A stretch of DNA of 64,000 nt from Methyloprofundus sedimenti (GTDB lineage: Bacteria; Pseudomonadota; Gammaproteobacteria; Methylococcales; Methylomonadaceae). A program made the translations under genes and the position numbers. Location: NCBI RefSeq assembly GCF_002072955.1, contig NZ_LPUF01000001.1:28501-92500 (forward strand), given 5' to 3'. This document shows positions 1-9,060 of this stretch, one piece after another. The notes below the pieces were generated by a model, which was not told the DNA's origin, ran no database searches, and saw only the letters and a program-made list of their open reading frames with translations. Positions within the stretch are counted from its first letter, which is position 1. Every line of letters starts with the position of its first letter.

Positions 1-903
1 AAAGAAATACTTGGCCTAAAAAAAAAGGATAAGGGCCAGCGCCTGCCTAATTTAATCCGTGCCCCTGCCTTTGTAGAATTTTTAAGCAAAAAAGATCCTG
101 GTATCGTCTTAAGTATTAAAGCACCTGTAAATGGGCAAGTTACCTTACAACTAAAAATTGTAACCTATGACCAAAATGCACATTTATTAGTCGCACATGA
201 TGTCACCTTCCTAAAAAATATCGAGCGGATGCGTAAAGATTTTGTCGATAATATATCACATGAATTACGTACGCCCCTCACGGTCTTAAAAGGCTATATA
301 GAGACACTTGACGATATGGGCGAGGATCACTCTCCATTATTAACGCATTCATTACAACAAATGCATAATCAGACACTGCGTATGCAACATTTAGTGGATG
401 ATCTCCTGCTATTAGCAAATCTAGAAACCCAAAAAACTGAAAATAATTGTGTTGTAATTGATACGCTTTTAAAACAAATCTGCCAGGAAAGTAGTGCTTT
501 AGAACAACTAAACAGCCGTATTGAGCTCTTCATAGAATCAGATATCAACATATTTGGCAATGACCAGGAGCTTCGTAGTGCATTTTCTAATTTAATCGTC
601 AATGCCCTTAAATATTCAGATGAAGAATCTATTGTTACCGTGCAGTGGTATCAATCGTGTGACAACGTAATTCTGAGTGTAGCTGACCAGGGCGAAGGTA
701 TCCCTGAACTTGAAATTCCTAAAATTACCGAACGTTTTTACCGTGCCAATGCTCAACGTGAAAATGAAAAACATGGTACAGGTCTGGGACTTGCAATTGT
801 CAAACACGCTCTCTCCAGACACGATGCTCAGCTTAAAATCAGCAGTGAATTAGGTAACGGTAGCTGTTTTAGCTGTATTTTCCCTAAACGGCGTTTTTGC
901 TAA
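1..903 (+). CDS. phoR: Phosphate regulon sensor kinase PhoR, 3' part
   Basis: This is the C-terminal part of an inner-membrane sensor histidine kinase. The frame is open from base 1, so the gene starts upstream of the window. The visible part begins inside a PAS-like domain, followed by the dimerisation H-box ISHELRTPL with its phospho-acceptor His, an N-box (SAFSNLIVNALKYS), and the ATP-binding G1/G2 boxes DQGEGIP and GTGLGLAIVKH. This order (PAS, HisKA, HATPase_c) and the MRKDFVDNISHELRTPLTV stretch are typical of PhoR, which phosphorylates PhoB when phosphate is scarce. The partner phoB would be expected upstream, outside the window. Another PAS-type kinase of the same class cannot be excluded from the C-terminal part alone. 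Confidence 0.82.
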   Translation, partial: KEILGLKKKDKGQRLPNLIRAPAFVEFLSKKDPGIVLSIKAPVNGQVTLQLKIVTYDQNAHLLVAHDVTFLKNIERMRKDFVDNISHELRTPLTVLKGYIETLDDMGEDHSPLLTHSLQQMHNQTLRMQHLVDDLLLLANLETQKTENNCVVIDTLLKQICQESSALEQLNSRIELFIESDINIFGNDQELRSAFSNLIVNALKYSDEESIVTVQWYQSCDNVILSVADQGEGIPELEIPKITERFYRANAQRENEKHGTGLGLAIVKHALSRHDAQLKISSELGNGSCFSCIFPKRRFC

Positions 904-1364
904 TTTTTTGCTCTTGCTGGAACCAGATCGAAAAACACGCTGTGGGAATGTTGAACTGGGTAGTTTGTTACTGATTACCCACATTGTCATTAGCCCGTTC
1001 AATACTTCGGTTTTTGATATTATCAACAACTTCAATATCCTTGTCTGATGGGTAAAAGTGTAAATAGTCACATTGTGGAGCAAAGACATTAATGTGCATC
1101 CTGCTACCATCACCATTTCTAGTATATGATCAGGATCTTCAGGCAGATTGTCTTTCAAATCGGTTCACGATCACGATTACCTGCCCAGTCGACATATTCA
1201 CTTGGCGAATGCGGGTCTGAAAAAGGTTTCTAGGTTTATCAGCAGGCACAAGCATATTCTATACCACCCTCATTTTACTTATAATACCAAGCCTTATAAT
1301 TTTCCACTTGCTCAAATTGTGAAGTTATGATTCAATCATAGAAAATTAACTTCATGGATTACTA
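904..1364. other. Intergenic region without a convincing gene
   Basis: There are 461 bases between phoR and the next gene. Short open frames exist on both strands, but none has a ribosome binding site or a recognisable product, and one runs into the phoR 3' end. The only recognisable piece is the 14-mer GGTTTCTAGGTTTA at 1225-1238. It is identical to the right terminus of the inverted-repeat element at 9061-9301, so it may be a leftover element end. The promoter of the downstream regulator should lie here. Confidence 0.5.
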
Positions 1365-2927
1365 ATGGCTGATAGCACGCTTTCTGATTTAACGCCCATT
1401 GCTTTCCTGCAAACTTTTATCATCGAACTGATGCACGCTAGTGAACAATTAGGGCAGGAACAACCGCAGCAGTTAATTGAACATATCGCCCTGACAGCAG
1501 GCCGTTTTTTTGAAGAAGTTTATCGAAACGAGTGCGGTAACGAAAAGGAAAAGCTACATATAGAAAGCTATATTGAATTAATTTTGGGGCTTAAAAATAA
1601 TATTGGTGGCAATTTCTCACTATCATCTAGCAATCAAGATAGTATCGCGGTTTATAACACTAGATGCCCTTTTGGTGAAAAAGTAGCCAACTTTCCCGAA
1701 TTATGCAGAATGACTTCCAGTGTATTTGGCGGTATAGCTGCACGCAATTTTGGCTATGCCAAAGTTGAGATTACTAAAAGCATCGCTCAGAATGATGGCT
1801 GCTGTGAAGTTAATATTCATCTCAATCCTGAGATCGCAAAAAACAAAAAGGGAACTGAGTATCGGGATAACAGCAATGACACTGAACACGAGCAGAGCTA
1901 TACAGCACTGCAGACGCTGATTGAAGAAAATATGCTGAAAATCTGGCGCAAACAAAGCTCTCAACACATTAAAAAGCATCAGCCACCACTTATTATTGCT
2001 AATTCAAAAGGAATGCAAAAGGTTTTAAAATCAATAGAAGTGATTGCTCCCACATCTGCAACTATATTGATCGAAGGGCATACAGGCGTGGGTAAAGAAC
2101 TGGTCTCACGCGCCATACATGCTATGAGCGTTCGCAGCCATAAAGTTTTTGTACCTATCAATTGCGGAGCAATCGCTGAAAGTTTACTGGAAAGTGCCTT
2201 GTTTGGACATGAAAAAGGCGCTTTCACCGGTGCGGTAGAAGTTCATCAAGGTGTTTTTGAAAGAGCGGAAGGTGGCACGCTGTTTCTGGATGAAATCGAT
2301 TCATTATCACCCGCTGCACAGACACGCTTACTAAGGGTAATTCAGGAAGGTGAGCTGGAAAGAGTCGGAGGAAAACAAGCAATACAGGTCGATGTACGCC
2401 TGATTTCAGCGACCAATGTAAATTTACAGGATAAAGTGGAGCTAGGGGAGTTCCGTAAGGATTTGTACTTTCGGATCAATGTCGTTAAATTAGAAATACC
2501 GCCACTGATTGAAAGACAAGAAGATTTCCCTGCTTTGGTTGATCTAATTTTACAACGCATGAATAAGAAGCATAATAAGTCTGTGACATCAATTAGTATT
2601 GCCGTCATGCAGAAAATTCAGGCATATCACTGGCCAGGAAATGTACGTGAGCTGGAGAATGCGCTGGAACGCAGTTTATTATTTACGACAGGAACTGTAC
2701 TAACAGAATTAAAGCTGGATATCAATGAGTCCAGCAGTAAATTGATTGACTGGAAACAACTCAAAGAACAAGCAATTACAAAGGTGGAACGGACATTTTT
2801 ACAAGTTTCTTTACAACAATTTCAGGGCGATATTAAACAAATTGCAGCCAGTATGGAGATATCGACCCGTGCTGTCTACAACAAGCTCAAGAAATATAAA
2901 CTTAACCCGGACGATTACAGAAAATAA
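1365..2927 (+). CDS. Sigma-54 dependent transcriptional activator with MetOD1/V4R-like sensor
   Basis: This 520-residue protein is a bacterial enhancer-binding protein. Residues of about 1-165 form an N-terminal sensory region resembling the MetOD1/V4R-like fold. It has conserved-looking cysteines (RCPFGEKV..ELC near 101-112 and GCCEV near 145-146) that could bind a metal or cofactor. Residues of about 205-440 form the AAA+ domain, with Walker A GHTGVGKE, the sigma-54 contact loop GAFTGA, Walker B GGTLFLDE, and the WPGNVRELEN motif. The C-terminus carries a Fis-type helix-turn-helix (QIAASMEISTRAVYNKLKKY). It should activate sigma-54 promoters in response to an unknown ligand. It stands alone between phoR and a convergent membrane pair, so its target cannot be read from context. 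The family call is firm and the ligand is unknown. Confidence 0.85.
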   Translation: MADSTLSDLTPIAFLQTFIIELMHASEQLGQEQPQQLIEHIALTAGRFFEEVYRNECGNEKEKLHIESYIELILGLKNNIGGNFSLSSSNQDSIAVYNTRCPFGEKVANFPELCRMTSSVFGGIAARNFGYAKVEITKSIAQNDGCCEVNIHLNPEIAKNKKGTEYRDNSNDTEHEQSYTALQTLIEENMLKIWRKQSSQHIKKHQPPLIIANSKGMQKVLKSIEVIAPTSATILIEGHTGVGKELVSRAIHAMSVRSHKVFVPINCGAIAESLLESALFGHEKGAFTGAVEVHQGVFERAEGGTLFLDEIDSLSPAAQTRLLRVIQEGELERVGGKQAIQVDVRLISATNVNLQDKVELGEFRKDLYFRINVVKLEIPPLIERQEDFPALVDLILQRMNKKHNKSVTSISIAVMQKIQAYHWPGNVRELENALERSLLFTTGTVLTELKLDINESSSKLIDWKQLKEQAITKVERTFLQVSLQQFQGDIKQIAASMEISTRAVYNKLKKYKLNPDDYRK

Positions 2928-3009
2928 AGTATGTTTCTGGTATTGATTTAATTTTTAGACCTGTATTTTTACAGTGTAGAAATTAGTTTTTTTGAATCTG
3001 TTATTTATT

Positions 3010-3501
3010 TTAATCCGGACTACCGCTACCACCTGATAATGAGGCATGACTGATACGCTCAACAATAGTCTGATATTCTTCGACTTTTGGCTTATATATA
3101 TACATCGCCAAGGCAGATAAAATAGTAAATATGTATAGCGTATTATAACCATCACCTAGTACGTACATTGCAAAACCGTACATTGCGATACTTTCTGCAA
3201 TTGCCATGGAAATTATAATCGTCACTGAATAGCGAGATTTGGGGGTGCTGTTTCCTTTTGCCGTTTGATTTAAGCGCACTAAAACATGGCGTATAAATTT
3301 CATTACCGGGAATGTCATAATTGCAACGACATAAAGTACCGTTCTAATAAAAATTCGTGATTGCTCATCCATGCCTATTTGTATTTTATCGCCATATATA
3401 TGACAAATAGCGACTAGCGCAATTAGGCTCATCAAAGCGACCGCCCGAATAACACCTGCCGCTAAAAGGTCGGCTTGTAATTGTTGTTCTGATATAGCCA
3501 T
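3010..3501 (-). CDS. Hypothetical polytopic membrane protein
   Basis: I do not recognise this 163-residue protein. It shows about four hydrophobic membrane segments (near residues 15-35, 50-65, 90-112 and 118-135), a basic loop after the second pair, and a Gly/Ser-rich tail. Its ATG follows directly on the TAA of the upstream CPBP protease gene with no intervening base, so the two are almost certainly co-transcribed and translationally coupled. A role as partner or substrate of that protease is possible but not shown by the sequence. Confidence 0.6.
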   Translation of the reverse strand: MAISEQQLQADLLAAGVIRAVALMSLIALVAICHIYGDKIQIGMDEQSRIFIRTVLYVVAIMTFPVMKFIRHVLVRLNQTAKGNSTPKSRYSVTIIISMAIAESIAMYGFAMYVLGDGYNTLYIFTILSALAMYIYKPKVEEYQTIVERISHASLSGGSGSPD

Positions 3502-4125
3502 TTAGTTACCTTTTTGTTGCTCCAGTCGATAGCTATACAAAATAAGCACAAATGCAAAGAAATCATATAAGCTATGAATAATAATAGGTGTCAGCAGGTT
3601 TCTTGTATTGTCATAATCCAGATATAAACCCAGATAAATACTCACTGCTGTTGCCATAATAAAATATAAGGCTGTCACCGCATGAACCAGGCCAAAGATG
3701 ACGCTGCTGACCAGTAAACCAGCCATTAATCCCCATGAGTTTTCCATCCAGGGCTGGATCACGCCGCGAAACAAAATTTCTTCTGAAATGCCGGCGACAG
3801 CCGCTAAAACAAATAAATCAGCCCAATGGCGCTTGTGTAGACTGGGGCCCAGTGTTGAATGTAAAACCTGCTTGATTTTTTGTAAGGATTCCAGCTGCAG
3901 CTGATTTAATGCGATAAAAATCAAACATAATGGCAACGTGCCCATAATGCCATTAATAACGGCCTGTTCATTAAATACAATAAACTCAAACGGATTAATA
4001 TCTACCAGCCAGCCAATTGCGATTGCAACCAGGACCAAAGAACTTTCAAAATAACACGCCGTTTTAAAAAAATTATCAGGATCTATTGTGGGTTCATTCA
4101 TAGTAAATTGATGCGATAATAGCAT
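3502..4125 (-). CDS. CPBP family intramembrane metalloprotease
   Basis: This 207-residue integral membrane protein belongs to the CPBP (CAAX protease/ABI) family. The diagnostic motifs are visible: EEILFRG (EExxxR, motif 1), FGLVHA (FxxxH, motif 2) and HSLYDFFAF (HxxxD-like, motif 3), set in several hydrophobic helices in the C-terminal two thirds. The glutamates and histidines would form the active site within the membrane. In bacteria such proteins process membrane substrates or protect against bacteriocins, and the substrate here is unknown. It is the first gene of a two-gene minus-strand unit with the small membrane protein that follows. Confidence 0.82.
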   Translation of the reverse strand: MLLSHQFTMNEPTIDPDNFFKTACYFESSLVLVAIAIGWLVDINPFEFIVFNEQAVINGIMGTLPLCLIFIALNQLQLESLQKIKQVLHSTLGPSLHKRHWADLFVLAAVAGISEEILFRGVIQPWMENSWGLMAGLLVSSVIFGLVHAVTALYFIMATAVSIYLGLYLDYDNTRNLLTPIIIHSLYDFFAFVLILYSYRLEQQKGN

Positions 4126-4151
4126 TTTTTATTCGTTAAGGAGCTAATACT

Positions 4152-4409
4152 GTGCAATGTTTTATTTACAAAAGTAGCAAAAAAGATGAGTTGTATTTGT
4201 ATATAGCTAAGCAGGATGATTTTTCAAATGTTCCGGAGGCCATACTTAAAAGTATTGGGCCTCCTGTATTTGTCATGGAACTGGATATCACGCCCGAGCG
4301 CTTACTTGCGCGTGAAAAAGCAGCGGATGTCATCAAGGGCATTGAGGAACATGGATTTTTTATTCAAATGCCCCCGTCAATTTACCCCGCTCCCAAAAAA
4401 TTACAATAA
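4152..4409 (+). CDS. ycgL: YcgL domain protein
   Basis: This 85-residue cytoplasmic protein matches the YcgL family: MQCFIYKSSKKDELYLYI at the start, then FSNVPEAIL..GPPVFVMEL, and a C-terminal GFFIQMPP motif. The family has a small alpha/beta fold and no firmly established biochemical role. The start is GTG at 4152, preceded by AAGGAG at 4138-4143 with normal spacing. This supports the non-ATG start, since no upstream alternative has a better signal. It is transcribed divergently from the CPBP protease and converges on dcd. Confidence 0.85.
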   Translation: MQCFIYKSSKKDELYLYIAKQDDFSNVPEAILKSIGPPVFVMELDITPERLLAREKAADVIKGIEEHGFFIQMPPSIYPAPKKLQ

Positions 4410-4419
4410 AGGTATAGCA

Positions 4420-4480
4420 GACCTCGTCCATGCGAGGTCGTGCATTCTATAAAAATGCCGAGCATGGACTGCTTATGCTC
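4420..4480. terminator. Paired hairpins between converging ycgL and dcd
   Basis: Two adjacent perfect inverted repeats lie between the converging genes: GACCTCG (4420-4426) with CGAGGTC (4433-4439), and GAGCAT (4460-4465) with ATGCTC (4475-4480). The loop of the first, TCCATGC, can also pair with GCATGGA at 4462-4468, so two alternative folds compete. The second hairpin overlaps the 3' end of dcd. There is no clear U-tract, so a role in termination is only likely, not certain. Confidence 0.4.
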
Positions 4481-5039
4481 TTGGTAATGTTACACCTTGT
4501 TGTCCCTGATATTTCCCCCCTCTGTCTTTGTAAGAGGTTTCACAGACTTCATCTCCGCCAAAAAACAACATTTGCGCAACCCCTTCATTCGCATATATTT
4601 TTGCAGGGAGCGGTGTCGTATTGGAAAATTCCAGCGTCACATGACCTTCCCATTCAGGCTCTAATGGCGTGACATTCACAATAATCCCGCAACGCGCATA
4701 TGTCGATTTACCTAAACAAATGGTTAACACATCACGCGGAATACGAAAAAACTCGATCGTTCTCGCCAGGGCAAATGAATTGGGCGGAATAATACAGACA
4801 TCAGACTTTACATCGACAAAGCTGCCATCACTAAAATTTTTGGGATCGACAATCGCAGAATTGATATTGGTAAATATTTTAAATTCATCTGAACAGCGCA
4901 CATCGTATCCATAGCTTGATGTACCATAAGAGATAACTTTACCTTGAGGTGAATTTCTAACCTGCCCCGGTTCAAAAGGCTCAATCATACCTTGTTCCAG
5001 TGCTTTGCGACGAATCCATGTATCTGATTTTATGCTCAT
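4473..5039 (-). CDS. dcd: dCTP deaminase
   Basis: This 188-residue protein makes dUTP from dCTP, which supplies dUMP for thymidylate synthesis. It has the full family pattern: [13 protein letters not shown] at the start, [61 protein letters not shown] in pieces, and a C-terminal [12 protein letters not shown] lid that closes over the nucleotide. Length and order match the gammaproteobacterial enzyme, a homotrimer. It is monocistronic and converges on ycgL. Confidence 0.96.
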   Translation of the reverse strand: MSIKSDTWIRRKALEQGMIEPFEPGQVRNSPQGKVISYGTSSYGYDVRCSDEFKIFTNINSAIVDPKNFSDGSFVDVKSDVCIIPPNSFALARTIEFFRIPRDVLTICLGKSTYARCGIIVNVTPLEPEWEGHVTLEFSNTTPLPAKIYANEGVAQMLFFGGDEVCETSYKDRGGKYQGQQGVTLPRA

Positions 5040-5226
5040 ATTGACCTTGCATGTTGTGTAATATTATTCAATTGGTTGCGTAATTTTATCCTAATCTCAG
5101 AGCTGACACAGGAAAATATATTCTCTATACTCGCGTTAAATGCAGCTTTAATCAGCGGAATAATAGACATTGTTTTTTCTAGCTCTTTTTTATGTTGTGT
5201 GGGGACTTGTGCCTATAAAAACAGTA

Positions 5227-6033
5227 TCACTGATCAAACTCGATATTCTGTGCACCATTCAATACCATAAAGTGCTTACCCTTTGATCGTGAAATCAAGG
5301 TGACACCGGATAACTGAGCCATTTCCAGACCCATTTGTGTCGCTCCTGAACGTGAAAGTAAAACCGGAATACCCATTTGCGAAACTTTAATGACCATTTC
5401 CGAGGTTAATCGCCCTGTAGTATAAAAAATTTTATTATCGCCTGATACGCCATTCAGCCACATATGCCCTGCAATGGCATCTACTGCATTATGCCGGCCT
5501 ACATCTTCGACAAATATTTCCAGCTGATCTGCTGTATATAAAGCACAACCATGAACGGCACCCGCCATTTTATACACTTCATTATGCAATCTGACCGAGT
5601 CTAACAACGCATATAAGGTCGATTGGCGTACATGATTTTCAGGCACACGAATTTTCTGCAACTTTTCCATTAAGCGTCCAAACACGGTTCCCTGCCCACA
5701 TCCTGTGGTTACCGTGCGCCGCTCCATCTGCTTAGAAAAATCACTTTGCTTCCCTACTGTCACAACAGCAACTGATTCGGTTTCCCAGTCTACCTGTACA
5801 GCCTTTATCTCATTTATTTGCTCAAAAAAACCCTGATTTTTTAAATAGCCCAGGGTTAATAATTCAGGATGAGAGCCGATGGTCATTAAAGTAACAATTT
5901 CCTGCTTATCCACATAAATAGTCATCGCTCGTTCACCCACTAGATTGATACTCCTTTCAGCACCGGTCTCATCAATACCAATGACGACTTTGGCAACGCT
6001 TAAACCCGCATCAGTCATTTCTGGTCGCATCAT
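5227..6033 (-). CDS. fdhD: Formate dehydrogenase accessory sulfurtransferase FdhD
   Basis: This 268-residue protein transfers sulfur from a cysteine desulfurase to the molybdenum cofactor of formate dehydrogenase. The catalytic loop is TTGCGQGTVF, with a single cysteine where many relatives carry a CxxC pair. The family signatures HNEVYKMAGAVHGCAL, EDVGRHNAVDAIAG, TTGRLTSEMV and RSGATQMG are all present. Its ATG overlaps the TGA of mobA (ATGA), which indicates translational coupling and fits, because both act on molybdenum cofactor. A formate dehydrogenase is not in the window and is expected elsewhere; it is the terminal step of C1 oxidation in methylotrophs. Confidence 0.93.
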   Translation of the reverse strand: MMRPEMTDAGLSVAKVVIGIDETGAERSINLVGERAMTIYVDKQEIVTLMTIGSHPELLTLGYLKNQGFFEQINEIKAVQVDWETESVAVVTVGKQSDFSKQMERRTVTTGCGQGTVFGRLMEKLQKIRVPENHVRQSTLYALLDSVRLHNEVYKMAGAVHGCALYTADQLEIFVEDVGRHNAVDAIAGHMWLNGVSGDNKIFYTTGRLTSEMVIKVSQMGIPVLLSRSGATQMGLEMAQLSGVTLISRSKGKHFMVLNGAQNIEFDQ

Positions 6034-6623
6034 CGTTCCTGAGTAGCTAAATCAGCCAATTGTTCCAGCGTATTAATATTAGAAAAAAACTCTGGGTTGG
6101 CGCTAAGGTCTACTTTTATCCAGTGGTGTTGCTCAAACCAGCGATCTATTTTACGTTCACCTTGTGCTAAATAATCTTGCAGACTTTTTTTAAGCGCGCT
6201 TTTAATCGCCATAAAAACCGGGTGTATACGTTCACCATCAAATGCCACGGCAATATCTGCCTGACAATGCTCACGCTCATTTAACAAAGCCTGCAAACCC
6301 TTCGCTGTTATAAAAGGAGAATCACAGGGTATCACCAGCAAAACATCATGACGACAGGCATTTAAAGCCGCATAAACGCCAGCCAAAGGCCCGGCAAAAT
6401 CATCGTTCACATCAGAGATCACCGGATAATTAAGCTGCTGATATTGCTCAATATTACGGTTGGCATTAATAAATAATTCATCCACAACAGGGGTTATTGC
6501 CTGTATGGCATAAGTAATCATTGCTTTATTATTAAATGGGACCAAGCCTTTATCCTGTTTATGCATGCGCCTTGCTAAACCGCCTGCAAGAATGACGCCC
6601 GAAACACCTGATTGTTTATTCAT
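6030..6623 (-). CDS. mobA: Molybdenum cofactor guanylyltransferase MobA
   Basis: This 197-residue nucleotidyltransferase links GMP to molybdopterin to make the guanine dinucleotide cofactor used by formate dehydrogenases and related enzymes. The N-terminus has the loop GVILAGGLARRMHKQDKGL, which binds the GTP phosphates. It is followed by DDFAGPLAGVYAAL and the metal-binding PCDSPFI. It is the first gene of a coupled pair with fdhD. The 50-base gap to rhlE on the other strand must hold both promoters. Confidence 0.94.
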   Translation of the reverse strand: MNKQSGVSGVILAGGLARRMHKQDKGLVPFNNKAMITYAIQAITPVVDELFINANRNIEQYQQLNYPVISDVNDDFAGPLAGVYAALNACRHDVLLVIPCDSPFITAKGLQALLNEREHCQADIAVAFDGERIHPVFMAIKSALKKSLQDYLAQGERKIDRWFEQHHWIKVDLSANPEFFSNINTLEQLADLATQER

Positions 6624-6673
6624 ATATTAATTCTGCTACCATGTGACTTACCGAAACACATAAAAACATTTAT

Positions 6674-7927
6674 ATGTCATTTAATCAATTAGATTTATCT
6701 GCTCCTCTGCTTAAAGCGATTGCCGAACAAGGATATGACAATCCGACTCCCGTTCAAGAACAAGCCATTCCAGTAATCTTACAGGGACGAGATATACTTG
6801 CTGGTGCACAAACGGGAACTGGTAAAACAGCCGGCTTTGCTTTGCCTATTCTGCAACTATTACATAAGCAACCACCTGCTAGCAAGCCACACCCTATCAG
6901 AGCTTTAATTCTCACGCCGACGCGCGAATTAGCCATGCAGGTTTATGAAAGTTTCAGAACCTATGGCAAACATTTGCCTTTATTTTCTGAAGTGGTTTTT
7001 GGTGGCGTCAGTACCCATGTGCAAATCCAGCGCCTGCAAAAAGGTACCGATATTCTGGTCGCCACTCCAGGACGCTTGCTGGATTTATTGTATCAAAAAC
7101 AAGTAGATTTATCGCAAGTGCAATTCTTTGTGCTGGATGAAGCAGATCGTATGCTGGATATGGGTTTTATTAAAGATATCCGCAAGCTTATAGAAGTATT
7201 ACCCGGACAACGACAAAACCTGCTGTTTTCAGCGACTTACTCTAAAGAAATTAAAATCCTGGCCGATCAATTATTAATTGATCCTGTTGAGGTCGCAGTC
7301 GCCAGAGAAAATATTGCCGCCAATACCGTCACTCAACTTGTTTATGGCATCAAAAAGGAATCTAAACGTGAGTTACTTTCATGGATAATCGGGCATCATA
7401 ACTGGCAACAAGTATTGATATTTGTCAGAACCAAACATGGAGCTGATCGCCTATGCAAGCAATTAATCAAAGATGGTATCCGCTGCGCAGCTTTACATGG
7501 CGACAAAAGCCAGGGCGCGAGAACGCGAGCACTTGCAGATTTTAAAGCGAATAAAGTTACCGCGCTTATCGCTACCGATATCGCAGCGCGTGGCCTGGAT
7601 ATTGAGTTATTACCGCATGTGGTTAATTTTGACCTGCCTGCAATGGCTGAAGACTATGTACATCGTATTGGACGCACCGGTAGAGCAGGTTCAGATGGAG
7701 CATCTATTTCCCTGGTGGCTGCCGAAGAAGCCTATTTATTATTTGCAATCGAAAAACTATTAGGCAAACAAATTCCGAGAGTTGCTGACACAGGCTATGA
7801 GCCGGTATTGTTGAGTGATACCAATCAACCTAAAGCCCAAGCTCGCCAGCCCAGGAGTAACAATAACAGTCAGCAAAAATTTAAAAGAAAAATAGCGTCT
7901 GGAAATCGTGGCGCTAAAAACAAGTAA
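6674..7927 (+). CDS. rhlE: DEAD-box RNA helicase RhlE
   Basis: This 417-residue ATP-dependent RNA helicase is likely involved in ribosome maturation or RNA turnover. All core motifs are visible in order: Q motif ([11 protein letters not shown]), motif I AQTGTGKT, Ia [54 protein letters not shown] and [12 protein letters not shown]. The tail from about residue 375 is short, basic and rich in Gln, Asn, Lys and Arg, as in RhlE, and probably binds RNA. It lacks the RNA-binding domain of DbpA and the C-terminal dimerisation region of CsdA/DeaD. It is monocistronic. Confidence 0.9.
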   Translation: MSFNQLDLSAPLLKAIAEQGYDNPTPVQEQAIPVILQGRDILAGAQTGTGKTAGFALPILQLLHKQPPASKPHPIRALILTPTRELAMQVYESFRTYGKHLPLFSEVVFGGVSTHVQIQRLQKGTDILVATPGRLLDLLYQKQVDLSQVQFFVLDEADRMLDMGFIKDIRKLIEVLPGQRQNLLFSATYSKEIKILADQLLIDPVEVAVARENIAANTVTQLVYGIKKESKRELLSWIIGHHNWQQVLIFVRTKHGADRLCKQLIKDGIRCAALHGDKSQGARTRALADFKANKVTALIATDIAARGLDIELLPHVVNFDLPAMAEDYVHRIGRTGRAGSDGASISLVAAEEAYLLFAIEKLLGKQIPRVADTGYEPVLLSDTNQPKAQARQPRSNNNSQQKFKRKIASGNRGAKNK

Positions 7928-8302
7928 CGAACAAAAAAATGGCAATAAGAACTTTAGGGAAACGAATACCAACGCTGCTAAAAATAATGCTTGAAAAAGA
8001 ATCAGATTAACGAAAAAGCCAAATCAACCAAATGTAATTGAGCAAAGGCGTAAAGCCTATTCATAGCGCCCAAATTAACCTGAAAAAAAACTATCTGTTT
8101 GATTTATCAAGTATTGGAATAAGCGTTAGTTGCAATAAACACAACCGCTCAGACTTTCTTCCAGTCAAGGTCTCTTCAATTCAATTGATTAATTATAATT
8201 ATCATCATGCAATACACATACAAGTTGTGCTAAAATTAACTTTGGCATGAAGCTATTTAGATGGTAACGTGTTATTTAAAATAACAACAATGAGGTTTAC
8301 AT
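7928..8302. other. AT-rich intergenic and upstream region
   Basis: There are 375 bases between rhlE and the small exported protein. No gene is supported: an open frame at 8038-8250 has no ribosome binding site or family resemblance. The right part is AT-rich and should hold the promoter of the downstream gene, whose ribosome binding site GAGG lies just before the ATG at 8303. No operator could be identified. Confidence 0.4.
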
Positions 8303-8686
8303 ATGAAATTATTAAAAAGTGCTATTATTGCGTTTTCACTAACGCTTTCTTTAGGTTCTTTTTCAACAACTGCTGTTGCTTGTGAAGATGGAAGAACTTG
8401 TTTTGGCCCTACTGAAGCTATTGATATTGTTTTAGGTCATATTGCTATGGCAATGAAAGCAGTTGAGAACGGAGAAAATGGCCCTACAGTTAATACTCAT
8501 GTTAAAGCAGCACTGGCCGCAAGCAAAGAAATCAATGCCAGTGATAAAATTGATATAGCGCGCGTTCGTGCTAATGCACATCTTAAAAAAGCCAGATCAG
8601 CATTCAAAAAATCTGATATGCAAACTGGTGAAGATCATTTAGGTAAGGCAGAAAAAGCATTTACAGAGCTTAAAACACTATTTTAA
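8303..8686 (+). CDS. Small exported helical protein, SmbP-like
   Basis: This 127-residue protein has a clear Sec signal peptide (basic start, hydrophobic core to about residue 22, cleavage near AVA-CEDG). The mature part has two Cys close together (CEDGRTC) and then amphipathic helices. The phrases GHIAMAMKAVENGENG..THVKAAL and AHLKKARSAF..GEDHLGKAEKAF look like two degenerate repeats of the small metal-binding protein SmbP type. SmbP is a periplasmic metal-binding protein first described in an ammonia oxidiser. The His content here is much lower than in SmbP, so metal binding is uncertain. It is monocistronic with a good ribosome binding site. Confidence 0.62.
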   Translation: MKLLKSAIIAFSLTLSLGSFSTTAVACEDGRTCFGPTEAIDIVLGHIAMAMKAVENGENGPTVNTHVKAALAASKEINASDKIDIARVRANAHLKKARSAFKKSDMQTGEDHLGKAEKAFTELKTLF

Positions 8687-9060
8687 TCTGTTGCTTTCTT
8701 GATAAAAGTCCGAGCTGGGGTTAATGGCATTGCGTCCGTAACCCCTCTCGCACCATCAATAATAACAGTAATATCCGTTTTCACGAACCTTAGAAATACA
8801 TCCTCCCCCACTTTAGCTTTTCCCTTCTAATTACCCTCAGCAATACTTTTTTACTTTCCTGATTCCTGCATGTTTTTACTTGTCTCATGCAATCATAAAA
8901 AAATCTGTCCACGCCAGCCTGATTAGACTTCGAGAATGCGCTTTTTTTCATTAGACCAGAATACTGTATCCCCCGGATAATAATGAGTATTATTTAAAAC
9001 TCCGACAAACTTGATTGTTTGTGATCTGCAAAATGACGTTGAAACATCAAGCCCGGCTCA
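8687..9060. other. Intergenic region with one hairpin
   Basis: There are 374 bases without a gene. The inverted repeat GGGGTTA (8717-8723) and TAACCCC (8739-8745) lies about 30 bases after the stop of the small exported protein and could act in its termination, though no U-tract follows. The rest holds nothing recognisable before the inverted-repeat element begins at 9061. Confidence 0.35.

Noticed and set aside
850..1158. 102-codon minus-strand frame after phoR
   Set aside because: It overlaps the phoR 3' end and has no family resemblance that I can defend.
8220..8245. Possible sigma-54 promoter near TTTGGCATGAAGC before the SmbP-like gene
   Set aside because: The GG is present, but the GC at the correct spacing of the -12 element is not.
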